From Streptomyces orinoci (GTDB lineage Bacteria; Actinomycetota; Actinomycetes; Streptomycetales; Streptomycetaceae), in NCBI RefSeq assembly GCF_003121295.1, contig NZ_PHNC01000029.1, positions 1,426,001 to 1,490,000 on the forward strand: 64,000 nt of DNA, given 5' to 3'. The translations under genes were made by a program, and so were the position numbers. The notes under the pieces are model-generated. The model did no database searches. It had not been told where the DNA came from and worked only from the letters and a program-made list of their open reading frames with translations. Positions 32,958 through 41,634 of the stretch are shown here, one piece after another. Numbering within the stretch: position 1 is the stretch's first letter; each line of letters starts with the position of its first letter.

Positions 32958-33370
32958 GGTGTCTCCTGCAAAGCGGGCGTGATGGCGAACCGCGACCAGA
33001 CGATCTTTCCGGTAGGGGCGAGAGGAGCGACGCCCCAGCCGGTGGAGAGGGCGGCGACCAGGTGCAGCCCGCGGCCGGAGGTGATGTCGTGGGTGGGGAG
33101 GCGGAGTTCGGGCCGGCGGGGGTGGTCGTCGTGGACTTCCAGGTGGAGGTAGCTGCCGTCGATGGCCAGCCGGACCAGGAAGCCGCCATGGTTGTTGGCA
33201 TGGACGACCGCGTTGGTCGCCAACTCGCTGACACACAGCCGGACATCATCGGCCAGGGCGCTCAGCCCCCAGGCCAGCAGAGCCTTGTCGGCGAAGTCGC
33301 GGGCCAGTCCAACCGATGCGGGCACGGAGGCGAAGAACCTCTGGCCGGACGGGGTCATGAAGGTGCTCAC
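32951..33370 (-). CDS. ATP-binding protein, anti-sigma/RsbW-like (HATPase_c_2)
   Basis: The 139-residue single-domain GHKL ATPase has the N box SELATNAVVHANN, the G1 box HDITSGRGLHLVAAL (DxxxGxGL type) and a closing strand GKIVWSRF. It lacks a histidine phospho-acceptor. Streptomycetes carry dozens of these RsbW/SpoIIAB-like proteins, which bind anti-anti-sigma factors or phosphorylate partners. The specific partner is unknown, and the downstream hypothetical protein is a candidate. It overlaps the upstream gene by four bases. Confidence 0.85.
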   Translation of the reverse strand: MSTFMTPSGQRFFASVPASVGLARDFADKALLAWGLSALADDVRLCVSELATNAVVHANNHGGFLVRLAIDGSYLHLEVHDDHPRRPELRLPTHDITSGRGLHLVAALSTGWGVAPLAPTGKIVWSRFAITPALQETPC

Positions 33371-33801
33371 GACTCGGCCTCCAGCGCAGGCGTGGGCCGG
33401 TGCCCGCGTCGCCGGGCCTGGGAGCCGTCGTGGCCGGGGCGCCTGCGGCGGGCCGGACCGGGAAGCTCCTTGCGGACCAGCAGCAGCCGGGCTCCGGCCG
33501 CCGCGAGGCGTTTGCCGCGTGCTGCGGCTATGGCCCTGGGGCCCAGGTGAGAGGCCGAGGACAGCACGACGCCGTAGGTGCCGGGCACTGCCAGCGCGTC
33601 CATCAATCCGGTGAAGGCCGCGGAGTTGACGGTGGTGACGCGTTCGGTGAACACGCCGGACAGCGACAGCTCATGCTGGCGGCAGTACTCGACCAGCGAC
33701 CGCTTCAGGGCCACCTCGCGGGCCGCGGAGACGTTGACCAGCCGCAGGAAGCCGTAGACGACCGGGCCGCTGACACGGCGGTGCTCGGTAAGGGGTTCCA
33801 T
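33367..33801 (-). CDS. small resolvase-fold-like protein
   Basis: This is a 144-residue protein. Residues 14-90 follow the pattern of the serine-recombinase catalytic domain: VVYGFLRLVNVSAAREVALK, then LVEYCRQHELSLSGVFTE, FTGLMDALAVPGTYGVVLSS and ASHLGP. The order of strands and helices fits, but the invariant Arg/Ser active-site pattern YxRVS is altered to FLRLV and there is no DNA-binding domain. The basic Pro/Arg-rich C-terminus (ARRRRPGHDGSQARRRGHR) could bind nucleic acid. It is likely a non-catalytic regulatory relative. The first gene of the minus-strand cluster, it is divergent from the XRE gene. Confidence 0.6.
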   Translation of the reverse strand: MEPLTEHRRVSGPVVYGFLRLVNVSAAREVALKRSLVEYCRQHELSLSGVFTERVTTVNSAAFTGLMDALAVPGTYGVVLSSASHLGPRAIAAARGKRLAAAGARLLLVRKELPGPARRRRPGHDGSQARRRGHRPTPALEAES

Positions 33802-33924
33802 GAAGAGGACCGTCCAAAAAGATCAAAAGGGGCGGAACAGGAAGGCTGCCCCGGCCGAAGTAGGGGCTATGACCCGTGTGTTGAAGCGTCCTCCCGCGCC
33901 GGCCGCAATGAAATGACGCGGTGC

Positions 33925-33945
33925 TGCACTTGCGTTGCACTTCCG
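33925..33945 (+). promoter_or_regulatory. direct repeats TGCACTT spaced 11 bp in divergent promoter region
   Basis: TGCACTTGCG (33925-33934) and TGCACTTCCG (33936-33945) are one helical turn apart, 55-75 bases before the XRE gene and upstream of the divergent cluster. They are candidate binding sites for that regulator. Confidence 0.35.
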
Positions 33946-33998
33946 TCCCCCCGCATGCGTGTTCCGTGCTTGCATGACCTGCCGGAAGGGAGCGACGC

Positions 33999-35093
33999 GT
34001 GGCGACCGTGCATCACTGGACCGGCCTGGAAGCCCGGGCCCTGCGGCTCGCCCTGCGGATGAGCGTCCGCGTCTTCGCCCAGCACCTCGGCGTCGCCGTG
34101 CGGACCGTCTCCAACTGGGACAAGTACCTGTCCGCGACCGAGCCCCGCCCGGACACCCAGGCGATCTTGGATACCGCTCTCGCCCGCGCGGACGCCTCGG
34201 CGCACTTGCGGTTCGAGACGTTCCTCTCCGAGGCCGGCGGACCGCCCGCGACCACCGGCCGCGTCACCTCCGCCGGCCCCAGGGCCTGGGAGTACGAATC
34301 GTGGACCGACGACCTCGACCGCGTCGCTGTCGCCTTGAGCCGCCAGAACTTCGCCTTCGCCGACAACCTGCTCAGCCGGTGGCTGAACCGCTTCCGACCG
34401 CCCGAGCTGGACGACAAGGGCCTGTATCTCCTCGCCCGCTCGACCGCCCTCATGGGAGACCTCAAGCGCGACCAAGGGGCCGTGGTCGGGCCGCTCTCAG
34501 CCCAGCACGCGTATGCCGGGGCCCACTCGATTTTCACCCAGCTCGACATCCCCCGCCGCGTCGCCCAGCTCGACCTCTCCCTCGCCGTCGTCGCCGAGAT
34601 GTCCGGCCGCCTGGAGACCGCCGCCCGCCACTACGAAAACCTCGCCGTCGATGACCGGCTCGCCCGCCGCGACCGCGCAAGGGCCCGCCTGTGGGTGGGG
34701 ACCGCGCTGAGCAAGGAAGGCGAACACGACTACGCAGCCCGCGTCATGCTGGCCGCAACCCGCGATTTCGAAGACCTCGGCGAACCGGACGACTGGTCCG
34801 TCGCCCACCAGAAACTCGCCCTCGCCCACCGAGGCGCCGGCGACCTGGGCAAGGCCGTGCACTTCATCGGCATCGCCCGCAGGACGGGCGTGACCGACTC
34901 TCCGATGCAGCGCGTGCGTCTGGACACCGCTCACGGACACATCCTGCTGTCCGATCCTGCCACCCGGGATGATGGCCTCTCGGCCCTCGATCAGGCCGCG
35001 CAGCTGGCCGCTCAGTACGGCATGAGCCACCAGCTGGCCAGCATCGAGAGCATCCGGACGACCGCCGGGGCGACGAGCCCCCGGCGGCGGTGA
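33999..35093 (+). CDS. XRE-family regulator with TPR domain
   Basis: The 364-residue protein has an N-terminal helix-turn-helix (ALRLALRMSVRVFAQHLGVA then VRTVSNWDKY, residues 13-43). About 270 residues of TPR-like helices follow (FAFADNLLSRWLNRF, GRLETAARHYENLAVDD, GEHDYAARVMLAATRDF, GAGDLGKAVHFIGIARR). This architecture resembles peptide-sensing or metabolite-sensing regulators of actinomycetes. A GTG start with GGAAGGGAG 6 bases upstream is used. The YdcF gene follows 16 bases later and is likely co-transcribed. Confidence 0.85.
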   Translation: MATVHHWTGLEARALRLALRMSVRVFAQHLGVAVRTVSNWDKYLSATEPRPDTQAILDTALARADASAHLRFETFLSEAGGPPATTGRVTSAGPRAWEYESWTDDLDRVAVALSRQNFAFADNLLSRWLNRFRPPELDDKGLYLLARSTALMGDLKRDQGAVVGPLSAQHAYAGAHSIFTQLDIPRRVAQLDLSLAVVAEMSGRLETAARHYENLAVDDRLARRDRARARLWVGTALSKEGEHDYAARVMLAATRDFEDLGEPDDWSVAHQKLALAHRGAGDLGKAVHFIGIARRTGVTDSPMQRVRLDTAHGHILLSDPATRDDGLSALDQAAQLAAQYGMSHQLASIESIRTTAGATSPRRR

Positions 35094-35109
35094 CCAGGGA
35101 GAGACGCCA

Positions 35110-35781
35110 GTGACCACGGACATCCAGCAGGCCATCACCGACGGGCAGCGCCAGCATGCCAAGTTGATCTGGGACTACCACCAGATGGACCGCGAACTCC
35201 GGCCGGCGGACGCAGCGATCGGCCTGGGCAGCCACGACCTGGGCGTCCCCGCGTTCTGCGCCGAGCTGTACCGAGCCGGACTCTTCCCCACACTCGTCTT
35301 CTCCGGCGGCCCCAACCCCACCCATCCCGGCCGCTTCCCCCGCGGCGAAGCCGTGCACTTCCGCGAGCACGCACTCGCCCTCGGCGTCCCGGACGAAGCG
35401 GTTCTGCTGGAGCCCAAAGCCAGGAACACCGGCCAGAACATCACCTTCTCCCGCGATGTCCTGGCCGCCGCCGGAATCACCCCGAAGACCGTGCTCCTGG
35501 TCTCCATGCCCTATATGGAGCGACGCGCCTTCGCCACCGCCCGCAAGGTCTGGCCGGAGGTGGAGGTGGTCTGCGCCTCGGCGCCACTGGATTTCGACGA
35601 CTACCTGAAGACGATCGGTGACGACAAGCACGTCGTGGACCAGCTCGTGGGCGATCTCCAGCGGGTGATCGAGTATCCGAAGCTCGGCTTCGCCATCGAG
35701 CAGGATGTCCCGGAGGACGTGCATGCAGCGTACGAATCCCTCATCAACGACGGCTTCACCAGCCGCCTCATCACCTCGTGA
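35110..35781 (+). CDS. YdcF/DUF218 family protein
   Basis: The 223-residue alpha/beta protein has the DUF218 fingerprint: GLGSHDLGVPAFCAELYRAGLFPTLVFSGG near the start, then NTGQNITFSRDVL and the middle basic motif MPYMERRAFATARKVWP. E. coli YdcF binds S-adenosylmethionine, but substrates of soluble members are unknown. There is no signal peptide or membrane helix. It lies directly after the XRE regulator and before a truncated WbqC-like relic. Confidence 0.8.
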   Translation: MTTDIQQAITDGQRQHAKLIWDYHQMDRELRPADAAIGLGSHDLGVPAFCAELYRAGLFPTLVFSGGPNPTHPGRFPRGEAVHFREHALALGVPDEAVLLEPKARNTGQNITFSRDVLAAAGITPKTVLLVSMPYMERRAFATARKVWPEVEVVCASAPLDFDDYLKTIGDDKHVVDQLVGDLQRVIEYPKLGFAIEQDVPEDVHAAYESLINDGFTSRLITS

Positions 35782-35782
35782 C

Positions 35783-35870
35783 CTGCCCACGGGCGGGCTG
35801 TGCGCTATCCACCAGCCGAACTTCCTGTCCCGGCTGACCACGCCAGCCAAGCTGTTCGCGGCGAACGCGC
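35783..35870 (+). pseudogene. truncated WbqC-like gene fragment
   Basis: Directly after the YdcF stop, about 25 codons read GLCAIHQPNFLSRLTTPAKLFAAN. This matches the beginning of WbqC-like proteins (CAIHQPNFLPRLSTLAKLFAAD, recalled). The similarity stops near 35868, and 10 bases later the minus-strand ABC permease gene ends. The rest of the gene (usually over 200 codons) is missing, so this marks a deletion or recombination junction at the right edge of the accessory patch. Confidence 0.6.
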
Positions 35871-35877
35871 AAACCGC

Positions 35878-36747
35878 CTACGCCAGCACGTCCTTGGACG
35901 TGAAGCGAGCCCACGCCGCGGAACCGAAAACCCCCGCGTACAAGCCCTGAAGCCCCAAGTTCCGCCAGATCTGGTCCGGGTACACCGGATCGCGGAGCAG
36001 ATCAGCGAACCCCATCCAGTAGTGCGGGAACAAATACGGCTGAATCGCATGGAGTTGAGGGAACTGGTCCAGGATCTGGACCGTGATCACCACACCGACC
36101 GTCGTGGCCATGGCCGCAATCCCACTGCCCGTGAGGGTGGAGACAAACAGCCCCAGCGAGGCGATCCCCACCAGCGACAGCGCCACCACCCCGGCGATCA
36201 GCAACCCCCGCAGCAGCCCCTCCCCGAAGGACACCGTGGTGCCGCTGATCAGCGTCACCTCGCCCAGCGGGAACAGCAGAACCCCCACCACCAGAGCCGA
36301 CACCGCCACCACCAGCGTGGCGGCCAGGCAGAACACCATGGTCGCGGTGAACTTCGCGAGCAGCAGCCTGCTCCGCCCGGCCGGGGCCACCAGCAGATAG
36401 CGCAGGGTGCCACTGTTCGCCTCACCGGCCACCGAGTCCCCGGCCACCACCCCCACCGCCATCGGCAGAAAGAACGGCAGCGTCGCCGCCAGCGCGGCGA
36501 AGACCAGGAACAGGCCGTTGTTGGTGACCTGGCTGAGGAAGGCCGGGCCCTGGCCGTCACCCCGGGGGCCCACCGACCCGCCGTCGCGGGTCTCGATCCG
36601 CACCGCCACCCCGATCAGCACCGGCACCGCCGCCAGCACTCCCAGCAGCACCAGGGTGCGCCACCGGCGGAACACGGTGACCACCTCATTGCCGAACAGC
36701 GGCAGCAGCCAACGGCCCCGGCCCGGCAGCGCCTCAGCCCGCGACAT
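35878..36747 (-). CDS. ABC-2 type transporter permease
   Basis: The 289-residue protein has six predicted membrane helices (first near residue 31, last near 265). ABC-2 features are a cytoplasmic N-terminus with EVVTVFRRWRTLVLLG and the GEANSGTLRYLLVAPAGRSRLLLAK motif. It pairs with the ATPase gene upstream, which overlaps it by 14 bases. The stop lies 8-10 bases from the WbqC relic, so the C-terminus (FGSAAWARFTSKDVLA) may have escaped damage narrowly. Confidence 0.88.
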   Translation of the reverse strand: MSRAEALPGRGRWLLPLFGNEVVTVFRRWRTLVLLGVLAAVPVLIGVAVRIETRDGGSVGPRGDGQGPAFLSQVTNNGLFLVFAALAATLPFFLPMAVGVVAGDSVAGEANSGTLRYLLVAPAGRSRLLLAKFTATMVFCLAATLVVAVSALVVGVLLFPLGEVTLISGTTVSFGEGLLRGLLIAGVVALSLVGIASLGLFVSTLTGSGIAAMATTVGVVITVQILDQFPQLHAIQPYLFPHYWMGFADLLRDPVYPDQIWRNLGLQGLYAGVFGSAAWARFTSKDVLA

Positions 36748-37675
36748 CGAATCCCTCTCCGGTCAGCGCCACAAAAGCGTCCTCCAGCGAGACCCGCTCG
36801 GCGCCGAAGGCCCGTACCCGCACCCCGGCGCGCACCAGCGCCGCATTGAGCTCCGCCAGATCGCCGGTGCCCGGCAGTTCCCCGGTGACCCGCTCGCCCC
36901 GCACCGTCAGATCGTTCACTCCATGCTCCTTGAGCACCCGCACCGCCTCCGCGGTGTCCGGGGTGCCCACCGCCAGCCGGCCCGTCACCGAGGCGGCCAG
37001 CTCGCGGACCGTCCCCTGGGTCAGCAGCCGCCCCTGGGCCATCACTGCCACATGGGTACACACCTGCTCGATCTCGTCCAGCAGATGGGAGGAGAGGAAG
37101 ACCGTGGTGCCATCCTCTGCCAACTCCCTTACCAGGGCCCGGATTTCCCGCATGCCCTGTGGGTCCAGCCCATTGGTGGGCTCGTCCAGCACCAGCAGCT
37201 CGCGCGGGCGCAGCAGCGCGGCCGCCAGGCCGAGCCGCTGCTTCATGCCCAGCGAGTAGGCACGGGCCTTCTTGCCCGCGGCCGCGGTCAGGCCCACCCG
37301 CTCCAGGGCGGCGCCGATCCGCGCGGCACGGGTGCGCGGATCGGCGGTGGGGTCGGCGGCGTCGAAGCGCACCAGGTTGTCGTGGCCGCTGAGGAAGCCA
37401 TAGAGCGCGGGCCCCTCGATCAGCGCGCCCACCCGGGGCAGCACCCGCCCGACGGCGCGCGGCATGGGCTCGCCCAGCACCCGGGCCACCCCGGAGGTGG
37501 GCTCGATCAGGCCCATCAGCATCCGGATGGTGGTGGTCTTGCCGGACCCATTGGGCCCGAGGAAGCCGAACACACTGCCCCTGGGCACCACCAGGTCCAG
37601 CCCGTCAACGGCGAGCTGACCGCCGCGATAGCGCTTGGTCAGCCCCGCCGTCTCGATCACCGCCGTGGCGTCCAC
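36734..37675 (-). CDS. ABC transporter ATP-binding protein
   Basis: The roughly 313-residue protein has Walker A GPNGSGKTT, signature YSLGMKQRLGLAAALL, Walker B ELLVLDEPTNGLDP and the switch His in FLSSHLLDE. The C-terminal 80 residues form the accessory domain common in CcmA/DrrA-type exporters. The GTG at 37675 lies 4 bases after the lipoprotein gene stop. GTG 37660 is an alternative. It is the energising subunit of the exporter with the downstream permease. Confidence 0.9.
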   Translation of the reverse strand: MDATAVIETAGLTKRYRGGQLAVDGLDLVVPRGSVFGFLGPNGSGKTTTIRMLMGLIEPTSGVARVLGEPMPRAVGRVLPRVGALIEGPALYGFLSGHDNLVRFDAADPTADPRTRAARIGAALERVGLTAAAGKKARAYSLGMKQRLGLAAALLRPRELLVLDEPTNGLDPQGMREIRALVRELAEDGTTVFLSSHLLDEIEQVCTHVAVMAQGRLLTQGTVRELAASVTGRLAVGTPDTAEAVRVLKEHGVNDLTVRGERVTGELPGTGDLAELNAALVRAGVRVRAFGAERVSLEDAFVALTGEGFDVAG

Positions 37676-37679
37676 CCGG

Positions 37680-38813
37680 TTACTTGCCGGAGTCCGCGGC
37701 CTTGACCAGGGCGTCCTTGTCCACCGCACCGGCGTAGACGCGGCCGTCCTCGGTCAGCAGCACATTGACCAGCCGGGTGCTGAGGATCCGTCCGGAGCCG
37801 AAGGAGCCATTGACCTTGCTGCCGAAGCTGTTCAGCAGCGCATTGGCCCGGGAGCTGTCCTTGCCGGACTGGGGGCGGATGCCCTTGTCGGGGCCCTTGA
37901 GCTCCACCACCGAGGTCCAGCCCTTGCCGATCACCTTGGAGTCGCCGCCCCGCGGGGTGGCGGTGCCATGGTGCTGCTGTCCGGCCTTGCCCTCCGTCAC
38001 CTTGGTGCCCTTGGGCGGGGTGAAGTCGAAGGAGGAGGCGCTGGGCCTGCTGAAGGAGATCTTGGTGAAGACGGCGTCCACGGCCGCCTTGCCGCCGCCC
38101 TTGGGGGTGACGGTGAAGCGCAGCGGCACACCGTTCTTGGCGTCCACCGCGATGCGCACCGCGTCCACGGTGGTGCCGCTCTGCTTGGGCTTGATGGTCA
38201 GCCGGTAGGCGTTCCGCCCGGCCACCTTGGCGGTGCCGTCCACCGTCACCGAGGTGGTGTCGTCCACCGCGGCCAGCGCCTTCTTGGCCAGCTCCTGGGG
38301 GGTGGCGGTGGCCGGGGTGTGCCCCGGGTCCTGGTGGCGGGCCTGGGTGGAGTGGTACGCGGTGTTGCTGCCGCTGTCGTACGCCCAGACCTGGTCACCG
38401 TTGTGGATCAGGCTGTACTCGGCGGCCGGCTCCACGATGGAGACCCGCTGCCTGTCCGGCCCGTCGGCGGCCAGCCGCAGCGTATGGGTGCCGGAGACCA
38501 GCTCGGTGAGCTTGGCGTCCGGCGCGGCGGAGGCGCCGCCATGGGCGCCCTTGCCGGCCGCGCCGAAGGACATCCCGGCGGGCAGCGAGGGCAGTCCCAG
38601 ATCGGAGGTGACCCGCACCGAACCGGACATCCGCTGCACATCGGAGCCGGCCACCTTGGCTATCAGATCCTGTGCGCTGATCTTCGGCAGATCGGGGTCA
38701 CCCGAGGTGGCGATGGCCGTTCCGATGCCGATGGTCGCCGCGGCGACGCCCGCCACCGCGACCGGTACCGCGTAACGGACCGTCCTGCGGCCCGGGTGGA
38801 TCCGTGCTGACAT
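37680..38813 (-). CDS. LolA-like (DUF2092) membrane-anchored protein
   Basis: The 377-residue protein has one N-terminal transmembrane or signal segment (YAVPVAVAGVAAATIGIGTAIA) after a basic start. No lipobox Cys is visible, so it is probably anchored by the uncleaved helix. The outside domain (about 45-250) has the LolA/LppX-like half-barrel signatures MSGSVRVTSDLG, VWAYDSGSNTAYHS and YRLTIKPKQSGTTVDAVRIAVDA. The C-terminus contains TRLVNVLLTEDGRVYAGAV. It probably binds a lipid-like cargo handled by the downstream ABC exporter. The RBS GGAGGT fixes the start. Confidence 0.82.
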   Translation of the reverse strand: MSARIHPGRRTVRYAVPVAVAGVAAATIGIGTAIATSGDPDLPKISAQDLIAKVAGSDVQRMSGSVRVTSDLGLPSLPAGMSFGAAGKGAHGGASAAPDAKLTELVSGTHTLRLAADGPDRQRVSIVEPAAEYSLIHNGDQVWAYDSGSNTAYHSTQARHQDPGHTPATATPQELAKKALAAVDDTTSVTVDGTAKVAGRNAYRLTIKPKQSGTTVDAVRIAVDAKNGVPLRFTVTPKGGGKAAVDAVFTKISFSRPSASSFDFTPPKGTKVTEGKAGQQHHGTATPRGGDSKVIGKGWTSVVELKGPDKGIRPQSGKDSSRANALLNSFGSKVNGSFGSGRILSTRLVNVLLTEDGRVYAGAVDKDALVKAADSGK

Positions 38814-39053
38814 CTGCTTACCTCCGTCGTCGGCGGCGGTCGTGGTGTGCTGCACGCGTCTGGCACCAAGGCTCATTGTGGCCCCAACCGCACGGTGCCG
38901 GCGCGGGAGTTCCGGAGGTTCTCCCCCGGGGAAGTCAGCACCCATTCCACCAACGCGCCCGGCCGCCGTCATCAGCCGTGGGGATCAACTCGGCGTACCT
39001 CTCGGGTAGGACACCGGCTGCCCCCGGTCCGCCGAGCGGCGGCCGACGGGCCG

Positions 39054-40064
39054 TCAGCCGGCCCGGTGCACCACCGCGTCGCACAGCGCCACCAGGGCGT
39101 CCTTGGCGGTGCAGGCGGGCAGCGGGGCCAGGGTGCCGCGTGCCTCCTCGGCGTAGCGGATGGTGTCCCGGCGGGCCTGCTCCAGGGCCGGGTGGACGCG
39201 CAGTCTGCGCAGCACCTCGGCGTGCAGGGCGTCGTCGCTGAGGTCGCCGTCCAGCATCCGGCACAGCTCCAGGTCCTCGGGGGCGCCGGTGGCGGCGGCC
39301 CGGGCGCGCAGATGGAGCACGGGCAGGGTGGCGATGCCCTCGCGCAGGTCGGTGCCCGGGGTCTTGCCGGACTCATGGGAGTCGCTGGCGATGTCCAGGA
39401 CGTCGTCGGCCAGCTGGAAGGCCATGCCCAGCCGCTCGCCGTAGTGGGTGAGGATCTCCACCGTCCGCTCGTCGGCGCCGGACATCATCGCCCCGTAGCG
39501 GCCGGAGACGGCCACCAGGGAGCCGGTCTTGCCGGCCAGTACGTCCAGATAGTGCTCGATGGGGTCGCGGCCGTCCCGGGGACCGGCGGTCTCCAGGATC
39601 TGGCCGGTGACCAGGCGCTCGAAGGCCTCGGCCTGGATGCGGACCGCCTCCGGGCCCAGGTCGGCCAGGATCCGCGAGGCGCGGGAGAACAGGAAGTCGC
39701 CGGTGAGCACCGCCACCGAGTTGCCCCAGCGGGCGTTGGCGCTGTCCACACCGCGGCGCACCTCGGCCTCGTCCATCACATCGTCGTGGTAGAGCGTGGC
39801 CAGATGGGTCAGCTCCACCACCACCGCCGAGGGCACCACGCCGGGGGCGTAGGGGTCGCCGAACTGGGCGGCCAGCATCACCAGCAGCGGGCGGAAGCGC
39901 TTGCCGCCGGCCCTGACCAGGTGCTGGGCGGCCTCGGTGATAAACGGCACATCGCTCTTGCAGGCGGCCAGCAGGCCCTCCTCGACAGCGGCCAGACCAG
40001 CCTGGACATCGGCCTCAAGAGCCTGGTCCCGCACGCTCAGCCCGAAGGGCTCGACGACGGTCAC
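39054..40064 (-). CDS. polyprenyl diphosphate synthase (likely heptaprenyl/nonaprenyl, menaquinone side chain)
   Basis: The 336-residue all-helical trans-isoprenyl diphosphate synthase has the first Asp-rich motif DDVMDEAEVRRG and the second DDVLD. It also has GGKRFRPLLVML and KTGSLVAVSGRYGA. The residues before the first motif (HLATLYHDDVMD) are small, consistent with long-chain products. Members in Streptomyces make the menaquinone side chain, fitting the two complex I loci. A GTG start with AGGAG upstream is used. Confidence 0.9.
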   Translation of the reverse strand: MTVVEPFGLSVRDQALEADVQAGLAAVEEGLLAACKSDVPFITEAAQHLVRAGGKRFRPLLVMLAAQFGDPYAPGVVPSAVVVELTHLATLYHDDVMDEAEVRRGVDSANARWGNSVAVLTGDFLFSRASRILADLGPEAVRIQAEAFERLVTGQILETAGPRDGRDPIEHYLDVLAGKTGSLVAVSGRYGAMMSGADERTVEILTHYGERLGMAFQLADDVLDIASDSHESGKTPGTDLREGIATLPVLHLRARAAATGAPEDLELCRMLDGDLSDDALHAEVLRRLRVHPALEQARRDTIRYAEEARGTLAPLPACTAKDALVALCDAVVHRAG

Positions 40065-40337
40065 GAGGGGTACTCCTGTCTGCCTACGGACACGGGGATT
40101 GTCGATGTGTCGCTGTCTTCACCGAAAGTCAGCGTATCCGGTCGGCTGTCGATCACCGCCGGGTCCCCTACCGTAGGTCCGCCCCCGCCCGGGCAGGCCG
40201 TGCCCGCGGCGCGGTTTTCGCCCGCCCGCCCGCTCGTTGCCCGAGTCCTGGTCGAGACTGCCAGGACGCCGGTGACGGGCGGGCGGGTGGGCGTAATACG
40301 CCCCCGGAGGGGCGTGCCCTGCGGCGTAGCCGCCCGG

Positions 40338-41540
40338 CTAAATCCGCGCGACCTCCCGCGCCAGGCGCGGCGACGCGTACTCCGTCCCGCATACGAACCG
40401 CATCACCGGACCGTAACTGGCCGCCGCCGGCAGCCCGGTGAAGAACAGCCCCGGCACCGAGGAGCGGTAGCCGGCCCCCAGCCGGGGTCCGCCCGCGCTC
40501 ACCGCCAGCCGCGTCCGAAGACCGCCGCCCAGGAACTCCAAAGCGGCCAAATCCACCCGGTAGCCGGTGGCCGCGATCACATGGTCGGCGGCCAGCTCGC
40601 TCTCCCAGCCGCGCTCGTCCACCAGCGACAGCACCGGCCGCCCGTCCTCCACCCGGGCCCGGGCCAGCCGCTTGCCCTCGGTCACCCGCACCCGGCCGAT
40701 GAACCGCTCCCGCAGCCACCAGGCGCCCAGCGGTCCCAGCACCCGCCGCACCAGGTACTCCCGGGTCTGCGCGGGCAGATGCCGGAAGCCGTCCGCGTAG
40801 TACGAGAAGGCGTAGAGCGACCAGGCCCGCCCGAAGGGGGTGTCCGGCTTCAGCGGCGACTGCCCGTCCGGCGCCGCCCCGAAGCGCACCGCGCCGCGCC
40901 GCCGGGCCACCACCCGTACCGAGGCGGCCCCGGACTCGGCCAGCAGCACCGCGCTCTCCAGCGCCGACTGCCCGGCGCCGACCACCACCACGTCCTTCCC
41001 GGCGAAGCCGGACAGGTCCCGGTGGTGCGAGCTGTGCGAGATGGGGCCGGTGGCGGACGGGCCGTCCGGCACCGCCGCCGCCAGCTCGGCGGGCACCCGG
41101 GCGAAGCCGGTCAGGCCGGTGGCCACCACCACCGCCCGGGCGGCGAACTGGTCACCGGAGTCCAGCTTGAGCTCAAAGCCGCCACCGCGCTCCCGGCGCT
41201 CCACCGACACCACCCGCACCCGCTCCAGGTCCGGCACCAGCCGCCGCTGGAACCACTCGCCATAGCGGGTGAAGGTCTCCACCGGGATGGCGTCCCAGTC
41301 GGACTCATAGCGCCGCTCGCCCACCTCCTGGCAGAAGTCGAACAGGGTGTGGCCGGGCTGGGGGGCGTCGATGCTGGAAGCGGACGGGGTGGATTTCAGC
41401 AGCATCCCGGCCGGCATGTGCTCGCGCCAGGCCACCATCGGCTCACCGAAGACGCGCACCGGAATGGAGCGCGCCCGCAGATGGGCGGCGGTGGACAGGC
41501 CGTAGGGGCCTGCCCCGATGACTGCTACCGGAAGTGTCAC
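40338..41540 (-). CDS. FAD-dependent NAD(P)-binding oxidoreductase (monooxygenase-like)
   Basis: The 400-residue protein has an FAD Rossmann motif VIGAGPYGLS (8-17), a second nucleotide motif DVVVVGAGQSALESAVLL near 165-182 and an ATGYRVD motif near 330. The layout fits flavin-containing monooxygenase or lysine N-hydroxylase-like enzymes, so it may oxidise an amine, a thioether or a small metabolite. The GTG at 41540 is preceded by GGAGGAGAGAC. It lies 94 bases after an ATP-grasp gene on the same strand, which suggests a small biosynthetic pair. Confidence 0.82.
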   Translation of the reverse strand: MTLPVAVIGAGPYGLSTAAHLRARSIPVRVFGEPMVAWREHMPAGMLLKSTPSASSIDAPQPGHTLFDFCQEVGERRYESDWDAIPVETFTRYGEWFQRRLVPDLERVRVVSVERRERGGGFELKLDSGDQFAARAVVVATGLTGFARVPAELAAAVPDGPSATGPISHSSHHRDLSGFAGKDVVVVGAGQSALESAVLLAESGAASVRVVARRRGAVRFGAAPDGQSPLKPDTPFGRAWSLYAFSYYADGFRHLPAQTREYLVRRVLGPLGAWWLRERFIGRVRVTEGKRLARARVEDGRPVLSLVDERGWESELAADHVIAATGYRVDLAALEFLGGGLRTRLAVSAGGPRLGAGYRSSVPGLFFTGLPAAASYGPVMRFVCGTEYASPRLAREVARI

Positions 41541-41634
41541 GTCTCTCCTCCAGGGCGTTGCTCGGCCTTGCGGCCCCAAAAGCGGCCGGAAAAGCGGCCG
41601 GAAACCGGATCCGGAGCGGCGCCTTTCGGCCTTG

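Noticed and set aside
33367..33801. Active serine recombinase
   Set aside because: The fold pattern is there, but the active-site motif is changed and there is no DNA-binding domain, so I call it only resolvase-like.
40277..40337. GC-rich inverted sequence after the flavoprotein gene as a separate mobile element
   Set aside because: It resembles the fahA-nuoN terminator repeat but has no ends, coding part or target duplication. It is more likely a terminator-type repeat.
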